64,000 nt of DNA from Emcibacter sp. (GCA_021741205.1 JAIOYI010000004.1:151230-215229); one strand, 5' to 3'; counted from the first letter of the stretch, positions 1-9,108 are shown. Made by a program: numbers and translations. The notes: generated by a model not told the origin, from the letters alone.

Positions 1-1075
1 TATAAGAGGGTTCCACATACCATCCCCTTTGGATATTACGTCCCAGAGATTTTGCAGTATCAGAATTTACATTCCACTGTGCATAAAGGGCGCGTAAACC
101 AAGGGTGCTGTTTTCACTGACACCCTGTTTTATATCGGTATGGATTTCAAACAACGTGGCCGATGCCTTTTCATCATCAAGGCTGCTTTGGGTGATGTCT
201 GTTTGATATTGAAAAGATGCCGCAATATCAATACCGTTTGTAACATGCCATTTTGCCCGTGCGGTGAGGGCAGAATTTTTCCAAGGTGCCTCGCCGACTT
301 TTTTGCGACCATTACGAATTTTATAGCCATAACCTGTGGTATCTAGGCCGGAATGAATCATGATATCATACCCTATATTATCCGATAAATTACCGCTTAA
401 TTTAGCGCCAGCCTCCCACCATGTGGCGGGGATAATATTGGTTTCAACATTGTTGCGTTCCACACCATAAAAACTTGGCGGTTCATGGGTTTCATTGATA
501 ATGCCTACGGGAATAAGCTGGACACCAAGGCTTGCCTTGTGATTTTCATTAATATCCATTTCTATATAGGCCTGTTCGATTTCAACTTCGCCGACCTGTC
601 CTTCTCCTGAAATGGAATGTTCAATTTCAAATTCACTGAAGAAACGAATTTTTTCATTAAATTCATGACTGAGAAACACAACAAAACGGTGCAGATCAAT
701 TTGATCCTTTTTACCCGCATTATAATGAAGTTCCGTATAACCACCAACTGATGTCGCACTTTGACTTACCATGTTATTTGGCGATGATATTTGGTCTATG
801 GCGTCTCCTGTGGCTTCTATTTTCTTTTCTGCTTCGGCAACTTTTATAGTGGTTTCATCAATCTTTTTGTTGGTTATACCTACAATTCTTTCAAGCCGTT
901 TAATTTGTTCTTGCTGTTCCAAAATCATTTGCCACATTATTTCCTTGCTTGGCATTTCGGAAAGTTGGGATTTTTCTTGTGCTGCGGCGCTGGATAGGCA
1001 TAAAGACAGCGATATCACCATTATAGATGTGCTAAGTTTTAGGGAACTTCTCAATTTTTTAGTATTTTTACGCAT
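1..1075 (-). CDS. Outer membrane porin with N-terminal coiled coil (3' end beyond window)
   Basis: The minus strand is open for 358 codons from the ATG at 1075 to the window edge, so the C-terminus is missing. Residues 1-33 look like a signal peptide (basic start, hydrophobic core, cleavage after SSAAAQ). Residues about 40-95 are polar and heptad-like (EQQEQIKRLERI), a coiled coil as in trimeric porins. The rest alternates like beta strands (GGYTELHYN near 111), with the stretch FYGVERNNVETNIIPATWWE near 202. This matches porins related to the phosphate-selective O/P group. The substrate is unknown. It is divergent from apbE, and Fur-box-like dyads lie upstream, so iron control is plausible but inferred. 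Confidence 0.75.
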   Translation of the reverse strand, partial: MRKNTKKLRSSLKLSTSIMVISLSLCLSSAAAQEKSQLSEMPSKEIMWQMILEQQEQIKRLERIVGITNKKIDETTIKVAEAEKKIEATGDAIDQISSPNNMVSQSATSVGGYTELHYNAGKKDQIDLHRFVVFLSHEFNEKIRFFSEFEIEHSISGEGQVGEVEIEQAYIEMDINENHKASLGVQLIPVGIINETHEPPSFYGVERNNVETNIIPATWWEAGAKLSGNLSDNIGYDIMIHSGLDTTGYGYKIRNGRKKVGEAPWKNSALTARAKWHVTNGIDIAASFQYQTDITQSSLDDEKASATLFEIHTDIKQGVSENSTLGLRALYAQWNVNSDTAKSLGRNIQRGWYVEPSY

Positions 1076-1093
1076 TTACAATCTCATTTTAAT

Positions 1094-1112
1094 ATTAATA
1101 ATCGTTATTAAT
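1094..1112. promoter_or_regulatory. AT-rich dyad in the porin/apbE divergent promoter
   Basis: Two 8-bp arms, ATTAATAA and TTATTAAT, are separated by three bases. The dyad begins 18 bases upstream of the porin start codon. Its AT-rich form with a central TCG is compatible with a Fur/Irr-type operator, but no regulator can be assigned from sequence alone. Confidence 0.35.
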
Positions 1113-1125
1113 ATCAACTGTTATC

Positions 1126-1144
1126 AGAAATGATTTGCATTATC
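1126..1144. promoter_or_regulatory. Fur-box-like site
   Basis: The sequence AATGATTTGCATTATC within this span matches the classical Fur box core AATGATAATCATTATC at 13 of 16 positions. It lies between the divergent porin and apbE genes, where it could control both. That Fur, Irr or a relative binds here is inference. Confidence 0.4.
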
Positions 1145-1214
1145 AATCGCAAAAACATAATAATTACATAATTGTTGTTTTACTTATTAATTCAGATGGA
1201 ATGATATCTATCAA

Positions 1215-2210
1215 ATGGTACAACGTCGACGCGTGATTAAACTTTTAGCCGCTTCTTTGGCGGTTTATATGGTTCCTAAAAGGGGCCTTTCAGAGGTTAT
1301 TGCTCATAAATCACAGGTAGAATTATATTCGTGGAATGGATTTGCCTTGGGGGCAGATGTATCCCTGCAGCTTTATCATGATGATGGTCTTAAGGCAAAA
1401 ACCATCATCCAAAATGCGGTTAACATCATTAAATCTATGGAAAGTCTTTTTAGCCTTTATCAGGAAAATTCTATAATTTGCCAATTAAATCAGAACGGAA
1501 TTATTTATAATCCACCAACAGAATTTATGGATTTAATCTCTATCAGCCAAAAAATAAGCAAAATGACCTATGGTGCATTTGACATTACGGTTCAACCCTT
1601 ATGGCAATATTACCGGTCAAAATTTTCACAAGAGACCAATCATGACGCAATGACATTTCATGAATTCAAAGAGGTGTATGATCTTGTGGGGTATGAGGGT
1701 CTGCATATTCATGAAGATAAGATTTTCTTTGATAAAAAGGATATGGCGATAACCTTAAACGGCATTGCCCAAGGCTATGTGACAGATCGTGTGGCCGAAT
1801 ATTTAAAAAGTGAGGGGCTGACATCGGTATTGGTTGATATGGGCGAATATCGTGCCCTTGGTCCACGTTTTGATCATGCTCCTTGGCATATTGGTCTTGC
1901 GGATCCTTTACGGCAAGGCGGGCTTTCTGATGTGGTTGAACTCACCAAGGGCGCCATTGCCACATCGTCCTATTCTGGGGATATTTTTGATGAGAAGGGG
2001 GCGTTCCATCATTTATTTGATCCCCGCACGGGCAAGAGTGCAAATCTTAATATGTCGGTTACGGTGAGGACCGCTTTGGCGACGACAGCGGATGCCTTAT
2101 CCACCGCATTTTTTGTGCTTTCTAAAAAAGATATCGAGAAATGCCTAAAAAACATATCCGATACAGAAGTCAGGTTGACCGACGGGTCTGGTGCTGTGAT
2201 AATGCTCTGA
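1215..2210 (+). CDS. apbE: FAD:protein FMN transferase (ApbE family)
   Basis: A 331-residue protein of the usual length for ApbE, which covalently attaches FMN from FAD to threonines of exported flavoproteins such as Nqr/Rnf subunits or periplasmic reductases. Visible family motifs are DITVQPLW (about 127), NGIAQGYVTDRV (about 178), HHLFDPRTGKS (about 265) and the metal/FAD-binding region TTADALSTAFFVLS near 290. The N-terminus has RRRVIKLLAAS, a Tat-like or lipoprotein-like export signal, which supports the start at 1215 over the later Met. It is divergent from a porin and may share an iron-responsive promoter. No flavoprotein substrate gene is adjacent. Confidence 0.9.
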   Translation: MVQRRRVIKLLAASLAVYMVPKRGLSEVIAHKSQVELYSWNGFALGADVSLQLYHDDGLKAKTIIQNAVNIIKSMESLFSLYQENSIICQLNQNGIIYNPPTEFMDLISISQKISKMTYGAFDITVQPLWQYYRSKFSQETNHDAMTFHEFKEVYDLVGYEGLHIHEDKIFFDKKDMAITLNGIAQGYVTDRVAEYLKSEGLTSVLVDMGEYRALGPRFDHAPWHIGLADPLRQGGLSDVVELTKGAIATSSYSGDIFDEKGAFHHLFDPRTGKSANLNMSVTVRTALATTADALSTAFFVLSKKDIEKCLKNISDTEVRLTDGSGAVIML

Positions 2211-2236
2211 ATTCAAAATTACTATTTCGAGTATAG

Positions 2237-4066
2237 ATGTCTATGTCTGTGACGCAAAAACCGTGCGATAATTTTTCTGTTTACCTTGATAACAGTCGAA
2301 CAAAGGATGCCCGTATTGGGGCCTATGTGTTTGAGAATCCTGTGGCGGTGGTTGTGGCAGAGAAGGCCACAGATATTGAGCAAGCCTTTGAAGAAATCAG
2401 ACGTTATCTGGCCGATGGATATTATGTGGCAGGTTGGATTAGCTATGAAACGGGACTTTTCTTTGAGCATAAATTAAATATTCTTGGGCATTCTGAATAT
2501 GATACTCCCTTTTTATCTTTTGGTGTTTATCAGAACCGCAAAATTTTAAATCATGAAGACAATGAAGCCCATTGGGCGGAGAAATTCCGCCAAAATAGCT
2601 ATGCCATTGAAAATGCAAGACTTAGCCTAACGCACGAGCAATATGAACAGGCCGTAAAAAAAATTCATGATTATTTGACGGCAGGTGATCTTTATCAGGT
2701 GAATTTCACCCTAAAGGTAACTTTTGATTTTATGGGCAGTGAGGAAAGTTACTTTTCAGCCCTGCGAAAATCACAAAGGGTGGATTACGGCGCCTTTATA
2801 AAATCAGAAGATTTGTCTGTTTTATCGCTTAGTCCAGAGCTATTTTTTAAGAAAACAGACCGTAAAATTACAGTACGTCCCATGAAGGGTACATGCCCAA
2901 GAGGCAAAACCTCGTATGAGGATCAGAATAATGCTGATTTTATGAAAAATGATGACAAGAATAGGGCTGAAAATCTTATGATTGTAGATTTGTTGCGTAA
3001 TGATCTGGCTAAAATATCGTCAAGAGGCACGGTTAAGCTTAAAAGCCTTTATGATATTGAAAAATACCAAACATTATTTCAAATGACATCCACCATTGAA
3101 TCCGAAGTGCAGGATAGGTTTGATCTTGTGGCGGTTGTTAAGGCCTTATTTCCGTGTGGTTCTGTGACAGGAGCACCAAAGATCAGGGCCATGGAGATTA
3201 TTGCCGAATTGGAACAATCACCACGTGGTATTTATACGGGGGCAATTGGTTATATGGCACCTGATGGGGATTGCTGTTTTAGCGTACCTATTCGCACCAT
3301 GATCGTTCATAAGGATGGACGAGGGGAGATGGGCATTGGCAGCGCCATTATCGCTGATTCTGATGCCAATGACGAATACAATGAGTGCATGCTTAAGGCT
3401 CAATTTGCCACAAGAAAATTTGCGAATTTTGACCTTATCGAAACTTTGCGTTGGTCGTCCTCTCATGGTTACTCTCTGCTTGATCTTCATCTGAAAAGAT
3501 TGAAATCTTCGGCGGATTATTTTGATTTTGTCTATGATGAAGATATCATAATAAATGATTTAAACAGCCATGCGAATTATCTTGAACGGGGGTCGGATTG
3601 GAAGGTGAGGCTGCTTCTGTCGATAAAAGGAAATATTTCCATAACGTCTACACCGTTAAGCGATGTTGCACAGACCGAGAATTTGATGATTACCCTGTCC
3701 AATAAAAGGGTGAATAGCCAGAATGTCATGCTTTTTCATAAGACAACGGATCGTAAATTTTATGATCAGGAATTAAAAGATCACAAAAAAAAGTATGACA
3801 GTTATGATGTTATCTTTATGAATGAGGATGGATTTTTAACCGAAGGTGCCTTTAATAGTATTTTTCTGAAACAAGGCGATATTTTATACACGCCCTCGCT
3901 GAACTCTGGGCTATTGAATGGCACGCTTCGTCAATCATTGATGGAGGGTGGATCTATGAAGGTAAGAGAAAAAAACCTTACATTGTCTGATCTCTATCAT
4001 GCGGAAAAAATATATATGGGCAACAGCGTTCGTGGGCTTATGGCGGTGACTTTCAGGGTGCCTTAA
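2237..4066 (+). CDS. pabBC: Aminodeoxychorismate synthase component I fused to aminodeoxychorismate lyase (PabBC)
   Basis: The 609-residue protein joins two steps of p-aminobenzoate (folate) synthesis. Residues 1 to about 390 are the chorismate-binding PabB part: SPELFF (199), RPMKGTCPRG with Lys217 in the PIKGT-type position that distinguishes PabB from anthranilate synthase, ENLMIVDLLRNDL, CGSVTGAPKIRAMEII and GIGSAII. Residues about 395-609 are a fold-type IV PLP lyase (PabC): FDLIETLRWS, the HKTTDRKFYD segment containing the likely PLP lysine, EDGFLTEGAFNSIF and GLLNGTLRQ. A PabA glutaminase is not in the window. The gene starts 26 bases after apbE ends, and its 3' end overlaps the convergent SPOR gene by 14 bp. 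Confidence 0.93.
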   Translation: MSMSVTQKPCDNFSVYLDNSRTKDARIGAYVFENPVAVVVAEKATDIEQAFEEIRRYLADGYYVAGWISYETGLFFEHKLNILGHSEYDTPFLSFGVYQNRKILNHEDNEAHWAEKFRQNSYAIENARLSLTHEQYEQAVKKIHDYLTAGDLYQVNFTLKVTFDFMGSEESYFSALRKSQRVDYGAFIKSEDLSVLSLSPELFFKKTDRKITVRPMKGTCPRGKTSYEDQNNADFMKNDDKNRAENLMIVDLLRNDLAKISSRGTVKLKSLYDIEKYQTLFQMTSTIESEVQDRFDLVAVVKALFPCGSVTGAPKIRAMEIIAELEQSPRGIYTGAIGYMAPDGDCCFSVPIRTMIVHKDGRGEMGIGSAIIADSDANDEYNECMLKAQFATRKFANFDLIETLRWSSSHGYSLLDLHLKRLKSSADYFDFVYDEDIIINDLNSHANYLERGSDWKVRLLLSIKGNISITSTPLSDVAQTENLMITLSNKRVNSQNVMLFHKTTDRKFYDQELKDHKKKYDSYDVIFMNEDGFLTEGAFNSIFLKQGDILYTPSLNSGLLNGTLRQSLMEGGSMKVREKNLTLSDLYHAEKIYMGNSVRGLMAVTFRVP

Positions 4067-5072
4067 CCACATAGCAATCTTGACCATTTTCTTTTAACTC
4101 TCCACAAAACGCCTCTGCCTGATTTTTGGTATCAAAAGATTTTAATTGCAGCCGCCAGAAAATGCCCTTCTCTCCAAGATCAGCATATTCAATAGCGGAT
4201 TCTTTACCCTTTAAAAGGTTGGAAAGCTTATTCATTAATTTTTGAAAGGCTTGTGCTGCAGATTTTTCTGTACGAAAAGAGGCCAGTTGGATTCTGAAAT
4301 TATCGGGAATTTCGGTGACGGAGTGATCGGATGGCTCTGTTTTGGGAGCCTCCTGAATAGATGGAACAGGATCGCTGACGGCGTTTTTTTCATCATCTTC
4401 GGCGATATCTTGATTTAAAGGAGGTATATCTGTGGTTATGCTTTCTTGCTGATTGACCATTAAACCCACATCATCTGGAGATATTTGCCGCATCATTAAA
4501 TTCGGCGCAAGGATCCGAGCTTGTTCTAATTGTTTCTTTGTCATGTTGTTGTTGAGTTTTGTAAGCGCATCATCAGCATTGCGGAGGCCGGCCTGTGCCG
4601 CAAGTGTTATCCATGCATAGGCCTTGACGGCATCAATTTCGCCAGCTTCACCGTTAAAATACATGGTACCTGCCATAAGTTGTGATCTTGCGTCTCCATT
4701 AACGGCGGCTTTTGTTAACCATTTTAATGCTTTCTCATGATCGACTTTGCCTGTGCGACCAAAATAATATAGCGTTCCAAGATTGCGTTGTGCTCCTATA
4801 TGACCCTGTTCGGCGGCACGTTGGTAATATTCTTCTGCTTTGATATAATTTTCCTCTACCCCTCGACCCATCCGGTATAGTTGTCCCAAATTATAAAGGG
4901 CATTGGCATTCCCAAGTGCCGCATAGGGTAGCCATTCTTCTCTGGCTTTTTGATAATCCCCTTGTTCATAAGCAAAAACACCATCCGCGACCGTTGCATG
5001 GGCTGGTGAATATAACCATATTCCAAGAATTGCTATGGATAAAAAAAGGCGTCCTATCATGATATTATTCAT
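4053..5072 (-). CDS. Sel1-repeat / SPOR-domain exported protein
   Basis: A 339-residue protein with a signal peptide (residues 1-26, ending SPAHA). Next come three to four Sel1/TPR-type repeats of about 36 residues at about 35-180 (for example NALYNLGQLYRMGRGVEENY). A low-complexity acidic linker covers about 205-255, and a C-terminal SPOR domain about 258-339 (FRIQLASFRTEKSAAQAFQK). SPOR domains bind denuded septal peptidoglycan, so a periplasmic role near the division site is likely. It is divergent from a ParA-type gene whose operon ends in another TPR/SPOR protein, so the two may act together. Confidence 0.8.
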   Translation of the reverse strand: MNNIMIGRLFLSIAILGIWLYSPAHATVADGVFAYEQGDYQKAREEWLPYAALGNANALYNLGQLYRMGRGVEENYIKAEEYYQRAAEQGHIGAQRNLGTLYYFGRTGKVDHEKALKWLTKAAVNGDARSQLMAGTMYFNGEAGEIDAVKAYAWITLAAQAGLRNADDALTKLNNNMTKKQLEQARILAPNLMMRQISPDDVGLMVNQQESITTDIPPLNQDIAEDDEKNAVSDPVPSIQEAPKTEPSDHSVTEIPDNFRIQLASFRTEKSAAQAFQKLMNKLSNLLKGKESAIEYADLGEKGIFWRLQLKSFDTKNQAEAFCGELKENGQDCYVVKAP

Positions 5073-5328
5073 CTTTTTTATTCCTAAACTAACTATTTGC
5101 GCTATATGGTTAAATTCTAATTTTTATAGTGTTAACGATTTATATTATTACCCATTATAGAGAAATTTTTATTAATAATCTATTATTTATCAAAGTGTTA
5201 GAAAATTAATAAATAGATTTATTTTACGATTTCTTAAGACCTGTCCGTCATAATCCTATTTTAATGATGATATTCATATGATTAATGGCGGAAATGATGA
5301 TTATTCATAAACAAATAGGGTTAATAAT

Positions 5329-6039
5329 ATGCGTGTGTTAGCATTTACCTCACAAAAAGGTGGATCGGGAAAGACAACTCTTAGCGGTCATATAGCTGTG
5401 CAGGCCGAACTTGCAGGCGCAGGCCCCGTAGTATTGGTTGATACGGATCCACAAGGAAGCTTAACAGAATGGTGGAACGAGCGTGAGGCTCCGACACCCG
5501 CTTTTGCCCAAACAAATGTGTCACGTTTGTTAACAGACCTGGACGAATTACGGGAACAGGGATTTAAGCTGGCTGTCATTGATACGCCGCCTGCGATTAC
5601 TTTGGCCATACAAAGCGTGATTGCGGTATCGGATTTGATCGTCATTCCAACGAGACCTAGTCCCCATGATCTTCGGGCGGCGGGTGGAACGGTGGAATTG
5701 GCCGACAGAACAGATAAACCATTTATATTTGTGGTGAATGGGGCAACCCCACGGGCAAGAATTACGTCTGATGCTGCCATCGCATTGTCACAGCATGGGA
5801 CCGTGGCACCCATTACGCTTTATCACCGAACAGAATATGCCTCATCCATGATTGACGGCAGAACGGTCATGGAGGTTAGTCCAAATGGAAAATCCGCAAA
5901 GGAAATAGAAGAACTTTGGGACTATATCAATGATCGTTTAGAAAAGAATTTCAGAAGAACAGTATTCCAAAACCAGTCAGTTCAAACCAAGCCGCATCAA
6001 GCAAGGGGTGGTTTTGGTCGTAGACAAATACAGGCTTAG
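5329..6039 (+). CDS. ParA/MinD-type ATPase
   Basis: A 236-residue ATPase with the deviant Walker A motif KGGSGKTT (residues 10-17), the switch region VDTDPQGS (about 38-45) and Walker B-like LAVIDTPPAIT. It lacks an N-terminal DNA-binding domain, so it is of the short ParA class. Such ATPases position chromosomes, plasmids or protein complexes. There is no parB or rpmH-gidAB context, so this is not the main chromosomal parA. It is followed by a ribbon-helix-helix protein and a TPR/SPOR lipoprotein, probably as one operon. AGGG lies about 8 bases before the ATG and supports the start. Its cargo is unknown. Confidence 0.85.
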   Translation: MRVLAFTSQKGGSGKTTLSGHIAVQAELAGAGPVVLVDTDPQGSLTEWWNEREAPTPAFAQTNVSRLLTDLDELREQGFKLAVIDTPPAITLAIQSVIAVSDLIVIPTRPSPHDLRAAGGTVELADRTDKPFIFVVNGATPRARITSDAAIALSQHGTVAPITLYHRTEYASSMIDGRTVMEVSPNGKSAKEIEELWDYINDRLEKNFRRTVFQNQSVQTKPHQARGGFGRRQIQA

Positions 6040-6043
6040 AAAA

Positions 6044-6496
6044 ATGGCAAATGAAAAAAACATTAAACAGGTCTCGCGTTTAACAGGAGCCCTACTCGCA
6101 AGGAAGGGTGCTGCTGCACCTTCATCTCCTGCTGCTATTATGAACCAGCAGGCGATAAATCGTTTTGCACCTCTTCAGCAAGAAGTCGTGGAAAAGGTGG
6201 ATAGTTCCTTGGATCTCGTTCCTGAGAAACCCTATAAACAAAAAAATAGATCATTGGAAAAGGGAATTGTTTCGACCAAAAAAATAAACCAGAATAAATC
6301 GTCTCATAAGGCTTCTGCGAATCCTCGCATTGCGATGACATTACGTATGGAAGAGGATATCCATTTAAGATTACGGATATTTTCCGCTCATACACGCAAA
6401 AGCTGTCAAGTGATTCTGAGTGAAGCTTTGGAGCTTTATCTTGCTGAAAACAACGATGAAGTTTATTCACAAAGAATGGCGTCTCAAAATGGATGA
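6044..6496 (+). CDS. Ribbon-helix-helix DNA-binding-like protein, ParA partner candidate
   Basis: A protein of about 150 residues, with an Ala/Lys-rich disordered first two thirds and a C-terminal ribbon-helix-helix-like fold at about 95-140 (RIAMTLRMEEDIHLRLRIF, then SCQVILSEALELYL). It starts 4 bases after the ParA stop. A GTG at 6008 in the same frame would give 12 more residues overlapping parA; the ATG at 6044 is preferred, though neither site has a strong Shine-Dalgarno sequence. By analogy with plasmid ParA plus RHH pairs it could be the centromere-binding or ATPase-stimulating partner. That role is inferred from order only. Confidence 0.7.
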   Translation: MANEKNIKQVSRLTGALLARKGAAAPSSPAAIMNQQAINRFAPLQQEVVEKVDSSLDLVPEKPYKQKNRSLEKGIVSTKKINQNKSSHKASANPRIAMTLRMEEDIHLRLRIFSAHTRKSCQVILSEALELYLAENNDEVYSQRMASQNG

Positions 6497-6526
6497 GGTA
6501 TATATACCTTATGAATGGAGTATAGG

Positions 6527-7945
6527 ATGATAAAGATCGATTCAAATATAATGATGAGAAGAAACAGTAAGAAATATAGAGCGAATATAGGCAGGATTTT
6601 AGTAACTGTTGCCGTACCTCTTTTTCTTGTGGCCTGTTCTAGCAGTGCAAATCAAACCGTAAGTTATGAAAATACCAGCAGTCGTAGTGTTGCGGATGTG
6701 GCGCCAGCAAATTCGGCCGCATCCGAAAGCAGCTTTCTGGCTTTGGCTAATGAGATGGCCTCTGAAGGCGATCATAATGCGGCCATTCCTCTCTATAGAC
6801 GTGCTATGAAATGGCATCCCTTTGCCTCAGCACCCCTCATCGGATTAGGCGATAGCTTGCGTGCTGTGGGTCAATATCAAAATGCGGAGACAGCCTATCA
6901 GTCTGCATTATCCCATGATGAAAAGAATGTTGCTGCTTTGAGAGGACTTGGTAAAACATATATTGCTCTTAACCGTCCGACTATGGCGGTTCCTATGCTC
7001 AATGATGCGGTTTCTTTAAATCCACGGGATGTGGATTCCATCAGCAGCCTCGCCATGGCTCTTGAATTACAAGGAAATGCCTCTGCTGCTCTTGAAGTTT
7101 ACAAGGATGGCCTAGGCATTGATCCCGATAACTTAAAGCTTTTGAATAATTTCGGTTTGTCTCTGGCGTTACAATCTCGCCATGATCAGGCTATTGACGT
7201 TTTAAAACAAGCGGCACAACATAAAGATGCAGGAGCCTCTCATCGGCAAAATCTTGCCATGGCCTATGCCCTTGCGGGAGATGAAGTTATGTCATCTCGC
7301 CTGCTTTCCATTGATAACGGCCCTGATATGACCGATGAAAATCTGAGCTATTTTCGTGTGTTGGCCAGTCTTTCTTCAGATGACCGGTTTGATTCTGTCA
7401 TAAGACAATCAACAAGTCCTAAGACCGATGATGCAAAGCCTGCTAATGAAATTTATGATGATCATAGTCGTGTGAAAAATATTACAGTCGCACGTCTTGT
7501 GGAAACACCGCCCGAGCCAATGGCAATGGTTGAAGAAGAAGAGAATGTTCCCCCGTTGCTTGGGCCACAGGGTTGGGCATTACAGATTGCGGCTTACCGC
7601 AAAAAATCGGAACTTATGCCAGGATGGGAAAAACTCAAAAAGAAATACTTTGACATTATTGGCGACTTAGAGCCACGCCGTTCTGAAATTGATTTAGGGG
7701 AACCTCCCAAGAGATCAGGTGGCCCACATGGGTTTTATTACCGCCTTAATGCGGGACCTTTAACCAGTCTGGAAGAGGCGCAGGATGCCTGTAAGAAAAT
7801 AAGACAGCAGGGTACAGATTGTTGGGTACGTGTTCCAGAGGTTGCAGAAGGCAGCGTAGCAGAAGAAGACAGTAAAAAAGCCGAAAAATTCCGCAATAAA
7901 GTTTATTCTGATCAGAAAACAGAAAAAGTGGATGGTGGTGCCTAA
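6527..7945 (+). CDS. TPR / SPOR-domain lipoprotein
   Basis: The start at 6527 is preferred to the ATG at 6515 because GGAG lies 6 bases upstream. The 472-residue product has a lipobox (LVACSSS near residue 38), so it is probably a membrane-anchored lipoprotein. Residues about 65-245 carry four or five TPR units (ASAPLIGLGDSLRAVGQYQN, AALRGLGKTYIALNRPTMAV, LKLLNNFGLSLALQ). A C-terminal SPOR domain spans about 348-440 (GWALQIAAYRKKSE). It is the third gene of the ParA-RHH cluster and resembles the divergent Sel1/SPOR gene in plan. A role in septal or envelope organisation is inferred. Confidence 0.8.
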   Translation: MIKIDSNIMMRRNSKKYRANIGRILVTVAVPLFLVACSSSANQTVSYENTSSRSVADVAPANSAASESSFLALANEMASEGDHNAAIPLYRRAMKWHPFASAPLIGLGDSLRAVGQYQNAETAYQSALSHDEKNVAALRGLGKTYIALNRPTMAVPMLNDAVSLNPRDVDSISSLAMALELQGNASAALEVYKDGLGIDPDNLKLLNNFGLSLALQSRHDQAIDVLKQAAQHKDAGASHRQNLAMAYALAGDEVMSSRLLSIDNGPDMTDENLSYFRVLASLSSDDRFDSVIRQSTSPKTDDAKPANEIYDDHSRVKNITVARLVETPPEPMAMVEEEENVPPLLGPQGWALQIAAYRKKSELMPGWEKLKKKYFDIIGDLEPRRSEIDLGEPPKRSGGPHGFYYRLNAGPLTSLEEAQDACKKIRQQGTDCWVRVPEVAEGSVAEEDSKKAEKFRNKVYSDQKTEKVDGGA

Positions 7946-7976
7946 GGTTAAACCCTAAGACGTGTTATAGTCTCAT

Positions 7977-8012
7977 AAATAAAGCCACCCGAAATATCAG
8001 GTGGCTTTATTT
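7977..8012. terminator. Bidirectional rho-independent terminator
   Basis: A perfect 13-bp stem, AAATAAAGCCACC pairing with GGTGGCTTTATTT, surrounds a 10-base loop. The A-rich and T-rich flanks let it work in both directions. It sits between the convergent SPOR lipoprotein gene and ptsN. Confidence 0.85.
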
Positions 8013-8034
8013 AATTTAAGTGTTCTCAATTTAC

Positions 8035-8502
8035 TTAAGCCGCGTGACTAGATTGAGAGACAGAAGAAAGTATGGCATAAATTGCGTCGCCCCCCTCAGA
8101 ACCTCTTAATTTCTCACAGGTAGACTTATCCCGCAGAATTCTTGATACCTTCGCCAGAGCCTTCAGATGGTCGGCGCCAGCGGTCTCAGGAACAAGAAGC
8201 AAAAAAATCAAATCTACCGGTTGATCGTCCAATGACTCGAAATCAACAGGGTGGGAAAGACGCGCGAAGATCCCATAGGGACGATCAAGGTTTGGAAACT
8301 TGCCGTGCGGTATGGCGACGCCATGACCAACACCCGTTGTTCCTAGTCTTTCCCTTTCCAACAACACATCCAAAATATTATGATGTGTTTGAGGAACTAT
8401 TTTTTCCGCATAATTTGCCAATTCTTGCAAGGTTTGTTTCTTGCTAGAAGTTTTCAGGTCTGGAAGTATAGAGTCCAGATTTATGAGGTCAGTAATTTCC
8501 AT
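8035..8502 (-). CDS. ptsN: Nitrogen-regulatory PTS IIA protein
   Basis: A 155-residue IIA-Ntr protein with phosphoacceptor His66 in GVAIPHGK and conserved segments LLERERLGTTGVG and LIFLLLVPETAGADHLKALA. It receives phosphate from NPr in the nitrogen PTS and regulates targets such as potassium transport and sigma-54-linked processes. It lies downstream of rpoN and hpf in the common proteobacterial order, separated from hpf by 18 bases, and is probably cotranscribed with it. Confidence 0.95.
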   Translation of the reverse strand: MEITDLINLDSILPDLKTSSKKQTLQELANYAEKIVPQTHHNILDVLLERERLGTTGVGHGVAIPHGKFPNLDRPYGIFARLSHPVDFESLDDQPVDLIFLLLVPETAGADHLKALAKVSRILRDKSTCEKLRGSEGGDAIYAILSSVSQSSHAA

Positions 8503-8520
8503 ACGGACACTTTTCTGTTG

Positions 8521-9108
8521 TTAATCCACTTTTGGGTCTATCCAACCAACATTTCCATCGGTTCGACGGTACACCACATTCAATCCGCCATGTGCTTTAT
8601 TACGAAACATTAGGGTTTGCAATTCACCTAAATCTAGTCTCATAACAGCATCGCTAACGGATACTTCAGGTATATCAAGCTGCATTTCAGCAATGATTGC
8701 CGCTTGTAAATCTTCGTGAGGTTCTTCCATTGTTTCGTCTTCTGCGGCAAGCACATTATATTGTGCCGAAAAGATCATTGTATTATCTGAACGTTCCTTA
8801 TGGTGGTTCGTAATGCGTCTTTTATAGCGACGCAATCTTTTTTCCATTTTGTCTGCTGCACTATCGAAGGCCGCATAAACATCTTTTTCCTCTGCATGAG
8901 TTTGAAGGTAAATGCCATGGCCTAAATGTACACTGCAATCAGCTCTGTGTAAATGAGCAGTTTTGGATATCGTTACAGTTCCTTCAATAGTTTGATCAAA
9001 ATATTTATCGACTATGCCGTCGATATGACCCTCTACATATGATTTGAGGCTTTCGCCAATATCCATTTGTTTGCCAGTAACGATTATATTCATTTTATTC
9101 TGAACCAT
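8521..9108 (-). CDS. hpf: Ribosome hibernation promoting factor, long form
   Basis: A 195-residue protein: an N-terminal S30AE/RaiA domain (IIVTGKQMDIGESLKSYVEG, basic KRLRRYKRRI near 90) and a C-terminal dimerisation domain at about 135-195 (VSDAVMRLDLGELQTLMFRN, then GWIDPK). The long form alone dimerises ribosomes into 100S particles in stationary phase. The start may instead be the Met at 9093 (MNIIVTGK), which matches family N-termini; neither has a clear Shine-Dalgarno sequence. It lies between rpoN and ptsN. Confidence 0.93.
   Translation of the reverse strand: MVQNKMNIIVTGKQMDIGESLKSYVEGHIDGIVDKYFDQTIEGTVTISKTAHLHRADCSVHLGHGIYLQTHAEEKDVYAAFDSAADKMEKRLRRYKRRITNHHKERSDNTMIFSAQYNVLAAEDETMEEPHEDLQAAIIAEMQLDIPEVSVSDAVMRLDLGELQTLMFRNKAHGGLNVVYRRTDGNVGWIDPKVD

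Noticed and set aside
771..1133. Plus-strand frame of 120 codons opposite the porin gene
   Set aside because: It is antisense to a long porin frame with signal peptide and coiled coil, and its product has no coherent features.
5329..6496. The ParA and RHH genes as the chromosomal parAB partition locus
   Set aside because: No ParB, parS-like sites or gid/rpmH neighbours, and the ParA is the short form.
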